Below, one piece after another: positions 56,281-64,000 of a stretch of 64,000 nucleotides of DNA. Both the position numbers and the translations under genes were made by a program. The notes beneath the pieces are model-generated. The model had not been told where the DNA came from. It saw only the letters and a program-made list of their open reading frames with translations, and made no database searches. The stretch covers positions 353,190-417,189 of the forward strand of contig CAJNDS010002250.1 of NCBI GenBank assembly GCA_905221605.1, given 5' to 3'. Positions within the stretch are counted from its first letter, which is position 1; each line of letters starts with the position of its first letter. The stretch is from Symbiodinium natans (taxonomy: Eukaryota; Sar; Dinophyceae; Suessiales; Symbiodiniaceae).

Positions 56281-56738
56281 CTAGGAAAAGGGCAACTATG
56301 CAGACAGCTGGAGAAGCTGTCGGGCGCACGCGTGCGGCCTTCGGCCGGAGCAAGCAAGTGCAAGCCAACTGGAAGGATCGAGCCAGAGGAGCACTCGGGC
56401 CCCTTCCCGGGAACTGACAAGCACTCCGCAAAGAGAACTCTCGAAAACGTACGTGAAGAGACTGGGAGGGGCCTCCAGGCTGCGCTCAAGGGATGCAAGG
56501 TGGAAAGAGCGAGGCCTGATGCTGAGCGCCTGAAAGGCAGGCGCCTGAAAGACAGGCACGGGAGGCCAATCCCAGCTGAGGGAGCTCTCCTCGGAACTCG
56601 AGGTGCTGTCCATCCACCGAGGGCACACAGGCCCCCGGCTTGCACGACCCCTAAGGGGAGACCACTAGCACCTCGAACCTCTAGCACCCCTACAGGAGTA
56701 GCGGAGGCTCAACAATTTAGCTCGGCAAACGCCTGAGC
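56281..56738 (-). other. Element leader between repeat A1 and the recombinase start
   Basis: GC-rich, about 460 bp, with several short palindromic words (ggcctgaaaggc type). No ORF is convincing on the coding strand. It is likely an untranslated leader. Confidence 0.45.
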
Positions 56739-57036
56739 TACAATTTTCACTCTGTCGCTCACACTTGAGCACTGCGTTGCAAGCCGGGATAGCAACCCGA
56801 TCAAGAAAATTTCTGCACATGAAGGAAAAACGCAGTCAAGCAAAACGTGACCCACAAAAACTGCATTGCACATCAAGCACACTCACGCGCACAGGCAGTG
56901 ATGCATTGTGCCCTCAAAGCATGCGCAGGTAACCAACTGCATATGTCCAAGAAAATCACAGTTTGAAAACGCTCGTACCCTCGCTGTCCTAAAATGAAAA
57001 AGGGATCGTAGATGCGCTTGCTTTCTACTGAATCCC
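56739..57036 (-). repeat. Split direct repeat A1 (5' terminus of the retroelement)
   Basis: 298 bp at the start of the element in its reading direction, beginning GGGATTCAG directly after the interrupted exon. It probably holds the element promoter; no motif was recognised. Confidence 0.9.
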
Positions 57037-60000
57037 GTTCAAAAGACCACCCCAGACCTTTCGCAACAAACTGTCCAATCCCTCGGGCACTTCTCGAAAA
57101 TTCGCTCGAGCAAGCCAGTGGAAAACGTGCTTTATCCAGACTTCCTCGCACATGCTGTGCTGTAGGAGGGCCTGGGCAGCATGGGACCCATTCTCTTTCA
57201 CTGCCAGCACAGCATCGAAGAGATCCCGATGCCACTGCAAGCTGAAACACACTTTCTCCTCAGTCTCTCCCAGCAAGCCGGCAGAAGCTCCTGGGCCCCA
57301 GGTGTGCCACAGGTTGCTTCCAGCCCGAAACTTGAAGATGCTCAAAGTGAACTTCCACAATTTCGTCGCCATGGCTAGGTCCCAGTCCACCTCTCCCGGC
57401 TGGCAGTCTTTGTCCCAGGCCATACAAAGCCCGATCCTGTCCAGTGCATGGGTGTCCGTCAGGAGCTGCAGATGTGATTTCGCTGTGTCCAGCCACCCTC
57501 CATGCGCCCAGGAAACGAAGTACTCCAGGGTCTTCCCGGAACCTCGCATTTCCTGCAGCATTTTTGATGCTGCTGCTGACTCGGGCTCCAGAACAGCAGC
57601 GATGATTCTGCTCTCGCTTTTGATGCAGTCGTCGTTCATGTACTTGGTCATGGCATGCAAGGAGTTTACAGCCCGACTCCGAAGCTGCTCCAACTTCTCC
57701 TTTGCTTGCCGCTTGGCCTTGCTTCGACTGAGGCCCTCCTCGGCCTCCTTGTCGACTGTACCATCGGGACACCACAGCTGATCGGCGAATTGTACCCAAC
57801 CCTGCACCATGCAAGTCGCAGTCATGACGAAGGCTTGGCTGGACCAATGTGAGTCGATGGGACGATGAGCAGTGGCGATGCTGTTGAACTTAGTGGTGGC
57901 TGCAACCGGCCCTTTGCTTGTCAAGAATTCTTGGCTTCGCAGCGTCTTCAAGAAGTGGTCGCGGCCCGTCTGGCTGTCCTCTAGCAAGAAACCACGATCC
58001 TTGAGTATGTCCGGCCAGAACTTGAGTAGAAGCGGGTCGTTCCGGGGCATGTCTCTCAGCTGATGTGCTGTCTCTTGCAGCATGCGAAACCATCCTCCTT
58101 TCAGCCAGGGCCCGTACTTAATGTTGTACAGGGACAAGTTCATGCAGACTCGTCGCAACAAGCCTGCATCAGCCATGGATAGGAGGACATCGTTCTGTCG
58201 TCGATGCATTGGGTCATAGATGTGCAGAAGACCGAGGCCCTTCTTATGCTTCAAAAAATTGCACCCTGTGATTTGGAGAGCTTCCTGATCTGTAGTCACC
58301 ACCAAGAGCTTGAAGGTTGGGCCTCTGGGAACTTCAGCGGCCTTGTCATCGTAGGGTTCCCCGACGAATTCCTGAAGGTTGCGGCCACTCAGTCTCAAGG
58401 CATTCTGGACACACTGCAGCCATAACCTGGTCGGCAGTCTGTCCTGGGTTCGCGTCTTCTGTTTCAGCCGCAGTCTTCGGGTCTCTTGGTCCTCGTCCTC
58501 TCTGGCCTTCACGAACTCCGTGGCCTTGGCTGTCCACAAGGCCGCCTTGTTCTTGAAGAGGTTCTCGTTCAGCTTCAGCTGCCGTTCCACCTGGGCTGAA
58601 ACCCATGCTGATGATGAAAAAACACTGCTTGGACTAGCCCTGGAAAAGACCGGAAAACGGAGGCGCGGTCCCAGAGTATGTCGGTCGGTTTTGGGGGCCC
58701 CTGGAGCCTTAAAACCGCAAAAAAACGCGCGAAAACGCGCCAAAAAACGGAAAATTTTCGACGTGAAAATTTCCGAAAACGGAGGCGCGGTCCCAGAGTA
58801 GGTCCCTTCTACTGTAGTCTTCAGGGGGGTCCGGTCCCGGGCCGAGGCGCGGTCCCAGAGTATGTCGGTCCGGGTCCAAACTGGACGGTTTTCGCAAAAA
58901 AAAAACCCAACAAATCTCCAAAACGGAGGCGCGGTCCCAGAGTATGTCGGCCGGTTTTTGGGGGCCTCTGGGGCCTAAAAATTCCGGAAACGGAGGCGCG
59001 GTCCCAGAGTATGTCGGGAGGTTTTGGGGGCCCCTGGGCCTAAAAACAGGCAATGGCCCAGTTGCTTGAGGTGGGCACAGATACGCTTGCTCTTTGCTGG
59101 GCTCCCACAGGAAGACATTCAGGATGTGATCGGAACCCACACTGACGGCATCAGCTGTGAGCCCCAGAACAGGAGCTTCTTTCACGAGCTGCTTCCCGGC
59201 TTTCATGTAGTTGTACCGGTCCTGCAGCAGGTACTGCTCAGGCCGTGCATGACGACGTGATCTCTGCCCCTCGACAAAGATTTCTTGCCCGGCTGCGGCA
59301 GAAGCAACACCTGACACGTTGCAGTTCCCGGTCGTTGAAATCAGAGCCTGCCTGAAGCCGAAGGAGACCTTTCGATAGCCCCTGGCTGACCTGTCACAGG
59401 GATGTTACACCTATTCCACTAGAGCTTCAGAAACTGCAACGAAGCCCACCTCAGCTGGCTGAGCTGCTCCACTTTTGTGCAGGTCCAAGTTTTCGTCCGC
59501 AGACTGCCCTCGATCATGTTTGTGACGCACACAAAGATGAAACTCTGCAATGCTGTGAAAGCCTGTCGTCGCTCAGGTGAAGAGCCATTGTAGCTGTCGG
59601 CTTTTCGAAGCAGCATCAGCAGCTCAACCAATTCCATCTCGGCACGGTCACTGCCAAAAAACCTCTGGGCACACTTACAGCTCCTTGCCAAGGCCTTCAC
59701 GTCCACGAGAACCTCTCCCTCCACTTTCCGAAACTGGAAAACAAACTCGTGGCCATCCTTTTCAGCACTGCCTTTTTGTTGCCAGCTGAGCTCACAAAAA
59801 ACGACAAACAAACCCTTCAGCATGGCACGGGCCCGACTCCGCATGTCGGGATCAGACAGCACCCAGCTGCTGTTGGCTCGGGGCCCTCTTGTGCACCATT
59901 CCAGCAAAAGCACCATCATCGCGAAAGGGCTGCAGAACCAGTCCTGCTGCTCAAGCTCACGTGTCTCCTCGCCCAAGCTGGTTTGGCTATCCTGAGCTTG

Positions 60001-60831
60001 GCTATCCTGAGCTTGGCTATCCTGGGCCTGGCTATCCGACTCTCCCTGCTTCTGTGAAAGTTCTTTGAATTTCTGGCTCCAGCTGGACTCCACGATGTCC
60101 TCCTGGGCTGCTGCTTTGGCATCAATCCCCTCTTCTGGGACTAGTGGGCTGTAGTACTTGGCCAAGAGGTTTCGCCACGCTTTGGCACTAAACCCAATGA
60201 AATTTCTTCTGGCAGCACCTCCCAAACAGTCCACACACCAGCGAAGCAAGAAGGACACCGAGGATTGACACAACCCTCGGGGTTTGTGCCACACGTACAC
60301 TTCCATGTCCCACTTGGAGTTGTGACCAGGCAGATCAACTGACAAGGCCACTGTGTCTTTGGCCTGCTCCAGGTCTTCCAAGTGCATTGTGATGCTCCCA
60401 TGCTTGGTCACGATGTTCATCCTCTCTCCCTCTCGCTGAAGATGCATGTCAAAAACATGCATGAGAGGCCTCTCTATGACTTCAGGTTCCTCCCCATCAT
60501 CAACAGACACTCGCAGAGTAGCATCTGCTTCTAAAAGGTCTTGGAAACCATCAATCAACAGATACTCGCCGGTGCTTTTGTTCTGAAGCATGGCCTTCCT
60601 TCCAGACCTCAAGAGACGACAGACTTCGGTCTCCCCTCCAAAACCAATGAAAGTGACATCGCTGTCCATGGGCCCCAAGCGCCGAAGTCGCTTCGTTGCC
60701 GGTGGGGTTGTCAAAAGGTCCTTCTCCTTGGACTCGGCTGTCTTGTCTTCGGGCTCGCTGTTCTTCACTTTGTCCGCTTCCGGCAAGTCCATGTTGCCAC
60801 TCTTCTCGACTGTTGCCGAAGCTGCAGCCAT
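57037..60831 (-). CDS. 5' part of a large dinoflagellate-type protein (about 1625 codons in all), interrupted by the retroelement
   Basis: Exons deduced: 60831-59441 (from ATG, MAAASATVEKSGNMDL), 59390-59066, 58590-57037. Intron 1 is 50 nt (GT-AG, 59440-59391) and bypasses the TAG at 59421-59419. Intron 2 (59065-58591, GC-AG) contains a repeat array. The last exon continues in frame at 48004. The first exon has an acidic Ser/Lys N-terminus, a SQAQD repeat (about 60012) and W/C-rich helical parts. The later exons contain LGLTADAVSVGSDHILNVF, LLVVTTDQEALQ and LLHIYDPMHRRQNDV, spaced like the first two acidic motifs of a DDE-type transposase; I could not fix the third. I recall similar long predicted proteins being abundant in Symbiodiniaceae, which would fit a multicopy, perhaps mobile, family. 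The function is unproven. Confidence 0.65.
58640..59020. repeat. Five-copy intronic repeat
   Basis: The word ggaggcgcggtcccagagta (then tgtcgg in four copies) occurs near 58659, 58783, 58844, 58924 and 58989, usually followed by ggttttgggggcccctgg. All copies fall inside the deduced 475-nt intron of the large gene. The core cgcggtcccagagta also occurs near 43813. Confidence 0.85.
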
Positions 60832-60947
60832 GTTCTGAAACAAGCTCTTGAAGCTACACTCTTTGCAAAATGAGGGGAACCAAAAAGCTGAAGCACACAT
60901 ACATGACAGGCTCCAGCTGCACAAAACAAACTCAAAAGAACCGAGTC

Positions 60948-60997
60948 GGGGGCCCGATAACCTGGGGCCCTTTATCCAGGTCCCCAGGCACCCTCCC
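60948..60997. other. Shared GC-rich intergenic motif, copy 2
   Basis: Contains ctggggccctttatccaggt followed by ccccaggcaccctccc, about 120 bp upstream of the ATG at 60831 in the minus sense. It matches 44493-44538 and, less closely, 63591-63634. Confidence 0.5.
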
Positions 60998-61061
60998 TCA
61001 GTCCCCTCAGTCCCCACGACACTCAATCTAACATTGACTTCAGTACAATGCCTCACCGACA

Positions 61062-61890
61062 TTGAAGCTCAGCACGATGCCTCAATGTTTTTTTTGTCGC
61101 TGCTGACTGGGCCTTCGCAGTGTCTATGCCAAAACGAGCAGCTTTGCAATTCTTGCATGGCATTGGCTCTTAATTATGGGAATCCCTCTTTTGGTTTAGG
61201 GTTTTGGGTCTAGGGTCTCGGGTTTATGGTTTGGGGTTTAGGGCTTATCGAGGTTGATCTTATGCTTACACTGAGCATGCATGGCATTTGAAGCTTCCTG
61301 ATGAAAAAAGTTCTGGCTTCTAGCTTCAGGGTTCACGATTTCGGGTTTAAGATTTGGGCATAAGTTCAGCTTCAGCCTCACGGATTCCGTCCAGTGCTTG
61401 ACAGGTGAAACTGGTCAAACTCATACATCTTCTTCGCCCTCAGACGACGACCGTTCCCGTTGGTGCCTCCCCACTTCGTTCTCCAAATCGTCGTTGTGCA
61501 CACCAGGGGGCACAGCATCGGCTTCTGCATCAGCATGTGCCTCGGCACCAGGGCGAGCACTGATAGCCTCCGCAGCAGGAGGAGGCTCTTCGGCAGGGGC
61601 CCACGACGAAGTACTCGTCATCTCGGCAGCAGGAGGAGGGATCTCGCCAGGAGGAGGGCCCGTCTCATTGTTACTGTTCTCGGCAGCAGGGGGGGGGTCC
61701 GTCGCATTGTTTTCTTGTGGTGGCACTGCCAATGGAGCCGGGGCCGATGGGGCCGGGAAGGGGCTTGCCGATCCGGTGCTTCCACCTGAAGGGGTCCAAA
61801 GAACTTTTGTGAGAAACAACTTAGCTTGTGGTTCAGGGTTGTTGGCTCAATACTTTATACTTACTTACGTATTTACTTCTGCCAGAAAGC
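61062..61890. other. Intergenic between the RING gene and the large gene
   Basis: Contains telomere-like words at 61190-61240 and 61330. A minus-strand Pro/Ala/Glu-rich open frame at 61819-61421 (NNETGPPPGEIPPPAAEM) may be low-complexity coding sequence of a small unrecognised gene, or chance. Confidence 0.4.
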
Positions 61891-63363
61891 TCAATGCACC
61901 TCGCCTTCCTGGAAATTGCCACGTCTTTCCAGGGGCAGCTGATAGGCCGTCGCTCGTCCAGGTCCAAGCTGGCCACGCACCAAGACATACATCGGCAACA
62001 GCGAAGCTCCATGTTGGCCGATGGCCTGCTGCCATTCTTGCGACACTGCCTGCCGGCAGATCGGGCAGCACACGGCATTGCGGGAGCTGGCATTGACAGC
62101 CACCAACCTTTGAAGACACCGCTGGTGAAAGGGCCCATGGCCGCATTCAAGGACCAGGCCATTCAATAAGGTGATCACCCTGCTCCCCACTTTCGCCTGC
62201 CATTGTGAACCAAGGCAGACCGTGCAGCTTGGGACCGGGACGTCCAGCTGCTGCCCCGCAGACGAGTTGGACACCGTCACTACCTGGAGATTTGCAAACT
62301 CGTGAGACATGAAATATTGCATAGCTTCATTGCACTCTCCAATACTTGGGGACCTCTGCAACATTCTTTGCCACTCTAGGACATCTTCCAATGTTGCTAC
62401 TTCTTGAAATGGATGAAACAAGTTGGCTATGGCTACCTGCCACCTGGAGGCTGGGCAGTCGGCCGCCGCTGCCTTTGCAGGCACTGGCATCAACTTCGGC
62501 GAAGCCTTTGGCGGTGCCTTAACTGGCACTGGCTGCTTCGGCACAGCTGGTGCCACAGCTGCCTTCGGCTCCACAGGCACTACAGCTGCTGCCACAGCTG
62601 CCTTCGGCTCCACAGGCACTCCAGCTGGTGCCACAGCTGCCTTTGGCTCCACAGGCACTACTGGTGCCACAGCTGCCTTTGGCTCCACAGGCACTACTGG
62701 TGCCACAGCTGCCTTTGGCTCCACAGGCACCACAGGAGCAGTTGCCTCATCCGGCACCACAGGAGCAGTCGCCTCATCCGGCAGCGGCGGGGGGTGGCAT
62801 GGGAGCAGCCTGCTGCGACCAGGAGTCCCAGGAACCACGGTTGCTGCTGCTGCCTTGGCCTTTGCCGCCCCCTCGACGACGGGACGACGAGCCCCAGCTG
62901 GATCCTCCGCTTTGGCCCCAAGAACTTTGGCCCCAGGAGCCTTGGCTATTGCCCCTGCCGCTGCCTTGCCCGCCCCCCCAGGATGACGCGCCCCAGCTGG
63001 ATCCTTGGCCTTGGCCCCAAGAACTTTGGCCCCAGAACCTTGGCCTCGGCCACTGCCTTGCCAGCTGCTGCTTGCTCCGCCAGAGTGGCTTGCAGAACCA
63101 TCGGCCTGATTCCACTGCCATCGCTTGTACTTCCTCCTTTCGTTTGCAGCCTGGTCTGCAAACGAAGAAGAACTCGACGAGCTGCTGCTGGACGAGCTGC
63201 TGCTGGATGGGGCAGCTTCGGCTTGGGCCCTGTTACTTCTCTCGGCCCTCTTCAACTTCTTCTTCAGCTTGGCCACCTTCTTCTTTGCTTTCTTCTCTTT
63301 TCTTCGCCGCTCATGGTTTGCTTTGCGACGGGCTTTCTTCTCAGCTCCGGAGCGCTTGGCCAT
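61891..63363 (-). CDS. RING-finger protein with A/P/V-rich repeats
   Basis: 490 codons from ATG 63363 ([18 protein letters not shown]). The N-terminus is a very basic KK/RR-rich helix followed by a poly-Ser run and G/S/A-rich low complexity. The middle holds about six repeats of [11 protein letters not shown]. At about 383-440 there is a RING-type domain: C-T-V-C, then C-G-H, H-Q-R-C and C-P-I-C. This suggests an E3 ubiquitin-ligase-type role (zinc-binding, ubiquitin-transfer adaptor), although the spacing was judged by eye. A helical segment ([18 protein letters not shown]) precedes it. The gene has no introns in view. It lies upstream of the large gene on the same strand, with about 1.06 kb between. 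Confidence 0.78.
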   Translation of the reverse strand: MAKRSGAEKKARRKANHERRRKEKKAKKKVAKLKKKLKRAERSNRAQAEAAPSSSSSSSSSSSSSSSFADQAANERRKYKRWQWNQADGSASHSGGASSSWQGSGRGQGSGAKVLGAKAKDPAGARHPGGAGKAAAGAIAKAPGAKVLGAKAEDPAGARRPVVEGAAKAKAAAATVVPGTPGRSRLLPCHPPPLPDEATAPVVPDEATAPVVPVEPKAAVAPVVPVEPKAAVAPVVPVEPKAAVAPAGVPVEPKAAVAAAVVPVEPKAAVAPAVPKQPVPVKAPPKASPKLMPVPAKAAAADCPASRWQVAIANLFHPFQEVATLEDVLEWQRMLQRSPSIGECNEAMQYFMSHEFANLQVVTVSNSSAGQQLDVPVPSCTVCLGSQWQAKVGSRVITLLNGLVLECGHGPFHQRCLQRLVAVNASSRNAVCCPICRQAVSQEWQQAIGQHGASLLPMYVLVRGQLGPGRATAYQLPLERRGNFQEGEVH

Positions 63364-63590
63364 GTTTGCCAGGACCACAAGCAACTAAAGGCACCAAACT
63401 CCTACAAAAGTTTGATCCGGCCTGCGCGGAACATGCACCAACTGCAAGAAGCAAAACAGGCTGTGCAACTGAGGCTGTGCAACTGCTTGGAGTTTCTTGT
63501 CGCAGAGACACACACACACACGACACATGCTCGCATCAGTCAAGCCCGACAAAATCGCAGAGCCGCTCCCCACTGCAAGTTGGACCTTTG

Positions 63591-63634
63591 TTCAGGTCCC
63601 CCGGGAGCCCTTTACTCAGGTCCCCCGGGTGGCG
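63591..63634. other. Shared GC-rich intergenic motif, copy 3
   Basis: Contains gggagccctttactcaggt followed by cccccggg, preceded by a half copy (ttcaggtcccccggg). It lies about 230 bp upstream of the RING gene ATG in the minus sense. Confidence 0.45.
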
Positions 63635-63748
63635 AGTTCTCATGAAAAAAATCTGGTAACCTACCACATGACTCGGAAAGATCTGCAAATATCCCCCGGT
63701 CAATTTTCGCTCGGAAGATCAATTTCAATGCCAGAACTGACTGACTAA

Positions 63749-63997
63749 CTACACCCTCCTCAGGAGGCGAGCATCGTCCACTTCAAGATACCAAGAAACC
63801 GTGCAAATTGCACAGTAATGGTTCTCGTGGCTAATGTCTAGTCTCACACATTGGCCACTGTGCTCGGGGCACTTGCATCGATCACGAACCACAGTGCCCT
63901 CGCCCTCTTCAACTGCCGACTCACTGTCAGCTGCTTCGACATCCTCAATCTCGTCGTCGTCCACAACACGAACTCCTTTGCACAGCCACGAGCCCAT
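63749..63997 (-). CDS. Small acidic Cys/His protein or terminal exon at the window edge
   Basis: 82 codons from ATG at 63997 (MGSWLCKGVRVVDDDE) to the stop at 63749. An acidic middle (VEAADSESAVEEGEG) is followed by C-K-C-P-E-H, S-G-Q-C and N-H-Y-C-A-I-C, which could coordinate zinc. It may be the last exon of a gene running off the window. There is no family match. Confidence 0.4.
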   Translation of the reverse strand: MGSWLCKGVRVVDDDEIEDVEAADSESAVEEGEGTVVRDRCKCPEHSGQCVRLDISHENHYCAICTVSWYLEVDDARLLRRV

Positions 63998-64000
63998 TGT

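Larger units (their letters stand above)
48005..57036 (-). mobile_element. Tyrosine-recombinase (DIRS/Ngaro-like) retroelement with split direct repeats
   Basis: 9032 bp, read on the minus strand. Repeat A1 (57036-56739, 298 bp) starts the element and recurs as A2 (48691-48394). Repeat B1 (48870-48692, 179 bp) abuts A2 and recurs as B2 (48183-48005) at the other end. A 210-bp spacer (48393-48184) separates A2 from B2. This A1-genes-B1A2-B2 arrangement is the hallmark of PAT/Ngaro-type elements that integrate as circles through a tyrosine recombinase. The B1/A2 junction (TATGAAAA|GGGATTCAG) joins the two termini, as a circle junction would. No target-site duplication is visible and the flanks join in frame. 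Gene order is YR, gag-like, then (oxygenase-like)-MT-RT-RNase H. The A copies look identical and the B copies differ at about one base, suggesting a recent insertion, although one frameshift in RNase H points to some decay or recoding. Confidence 0.88.

Noticed and set aside
55894-56736. 280-codon plus-strand ORF
   Set aside because: It is antisense to the recombinase and the element leader; composition only.
62404-63659. Plus-strand 369-413 codon His/Leu/Pro/Gln-rich ORFs
   Set aside because: They are antisense to the RING gene and arise from its Ala/Pro/Val and Ser repeats.

Overview
The window looks like nuclear DNA of a dinoflagellate, most likely a Symbiodiniaceae-type alga. The evidence is: Arabidopsis-type telomeric repeat (TTTAGGG/CCCTAAA) scattered in many intact and decayed copies; small exons whose deduced introns use GT, GC and GA donors with AG|G acceptors; every convincing coding segment on the minus strand (unidirectional gene arrangement); protein families typical of dinoflagellates; and large amounts of simple and satellite DNA. 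Nothing bacterial was seen, and no rRNA, tRNA or spliced-leader gene was recognised. Exon joins were deduced by eye from reading frame and protein pattern and are not transcript-supported.

Layout. 1-12.2 kb: a minus-strand, many-exon gene with two tandem cyclic-nucleotide-binding (CNB) domains (core exons 9179-4663, more candidate exons on both sides). Its introns are built largely of decayed telomere-like sequence. 12.2-20.9 kb: no gene I can defend; telomere-like arrays, microsatellites and a 63-bp minisatellite (17.16-18.45 kb). 23.64-20.99 kb: five-exon ankyrin-repeat gene. 29.17-25.81 kb: intronless secreted haem peroxidase carrying an internally duplicated repeat region. 29.6-42.65 kb: repeat island containing a (CTA)n tract, a purine-rich block with a 2.2-kb tandem duplication, and a 3-kb AT-rich array with about 33 copies of a GC-rich core in two convergent orientations. 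It ends in a small inverted-repeat element and a second CTA/CTG-type tract. 42.65-44.9 kb: a short tandem repeat, no clear gene.

44.9-64 kb: minus-strand coding again. A RING-finger gene (63.36-61.89 kb) is followed by a large gene of about 1625 codons (60.83-46.40 kb). One of its coding exons is interrupted by a 9.0-kb tyrosine-recombinase (YR) retroelement at 48005-57036. Removing the element rejoins the exon in frame with no target-site duplication. A smaller lysine/glutamate-rich gene (45.88-44.90 kb) follows, and a small Cys/His ORF lies at the right edge.

The retroelement is the most striking feature. It has split direct repeats (A1 - genes - B1 A2 - spacer - B2). Reading 5'->3' on the minus strand it carries a tyrosine recombinase, a gag-like ORF ending in a Cys/His-rich zinc-binding region, then, after one in-frame TGA, a polyprotein with a putative 2OG-Fe(II) oxygenase-like segment, a C5-cytosine-methyltransferase-like domain, reverse transcriptase and RNase H. 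The recombinase-first order and the possible writer-plus-oxidase pair make it the best candidate for an under-described system.
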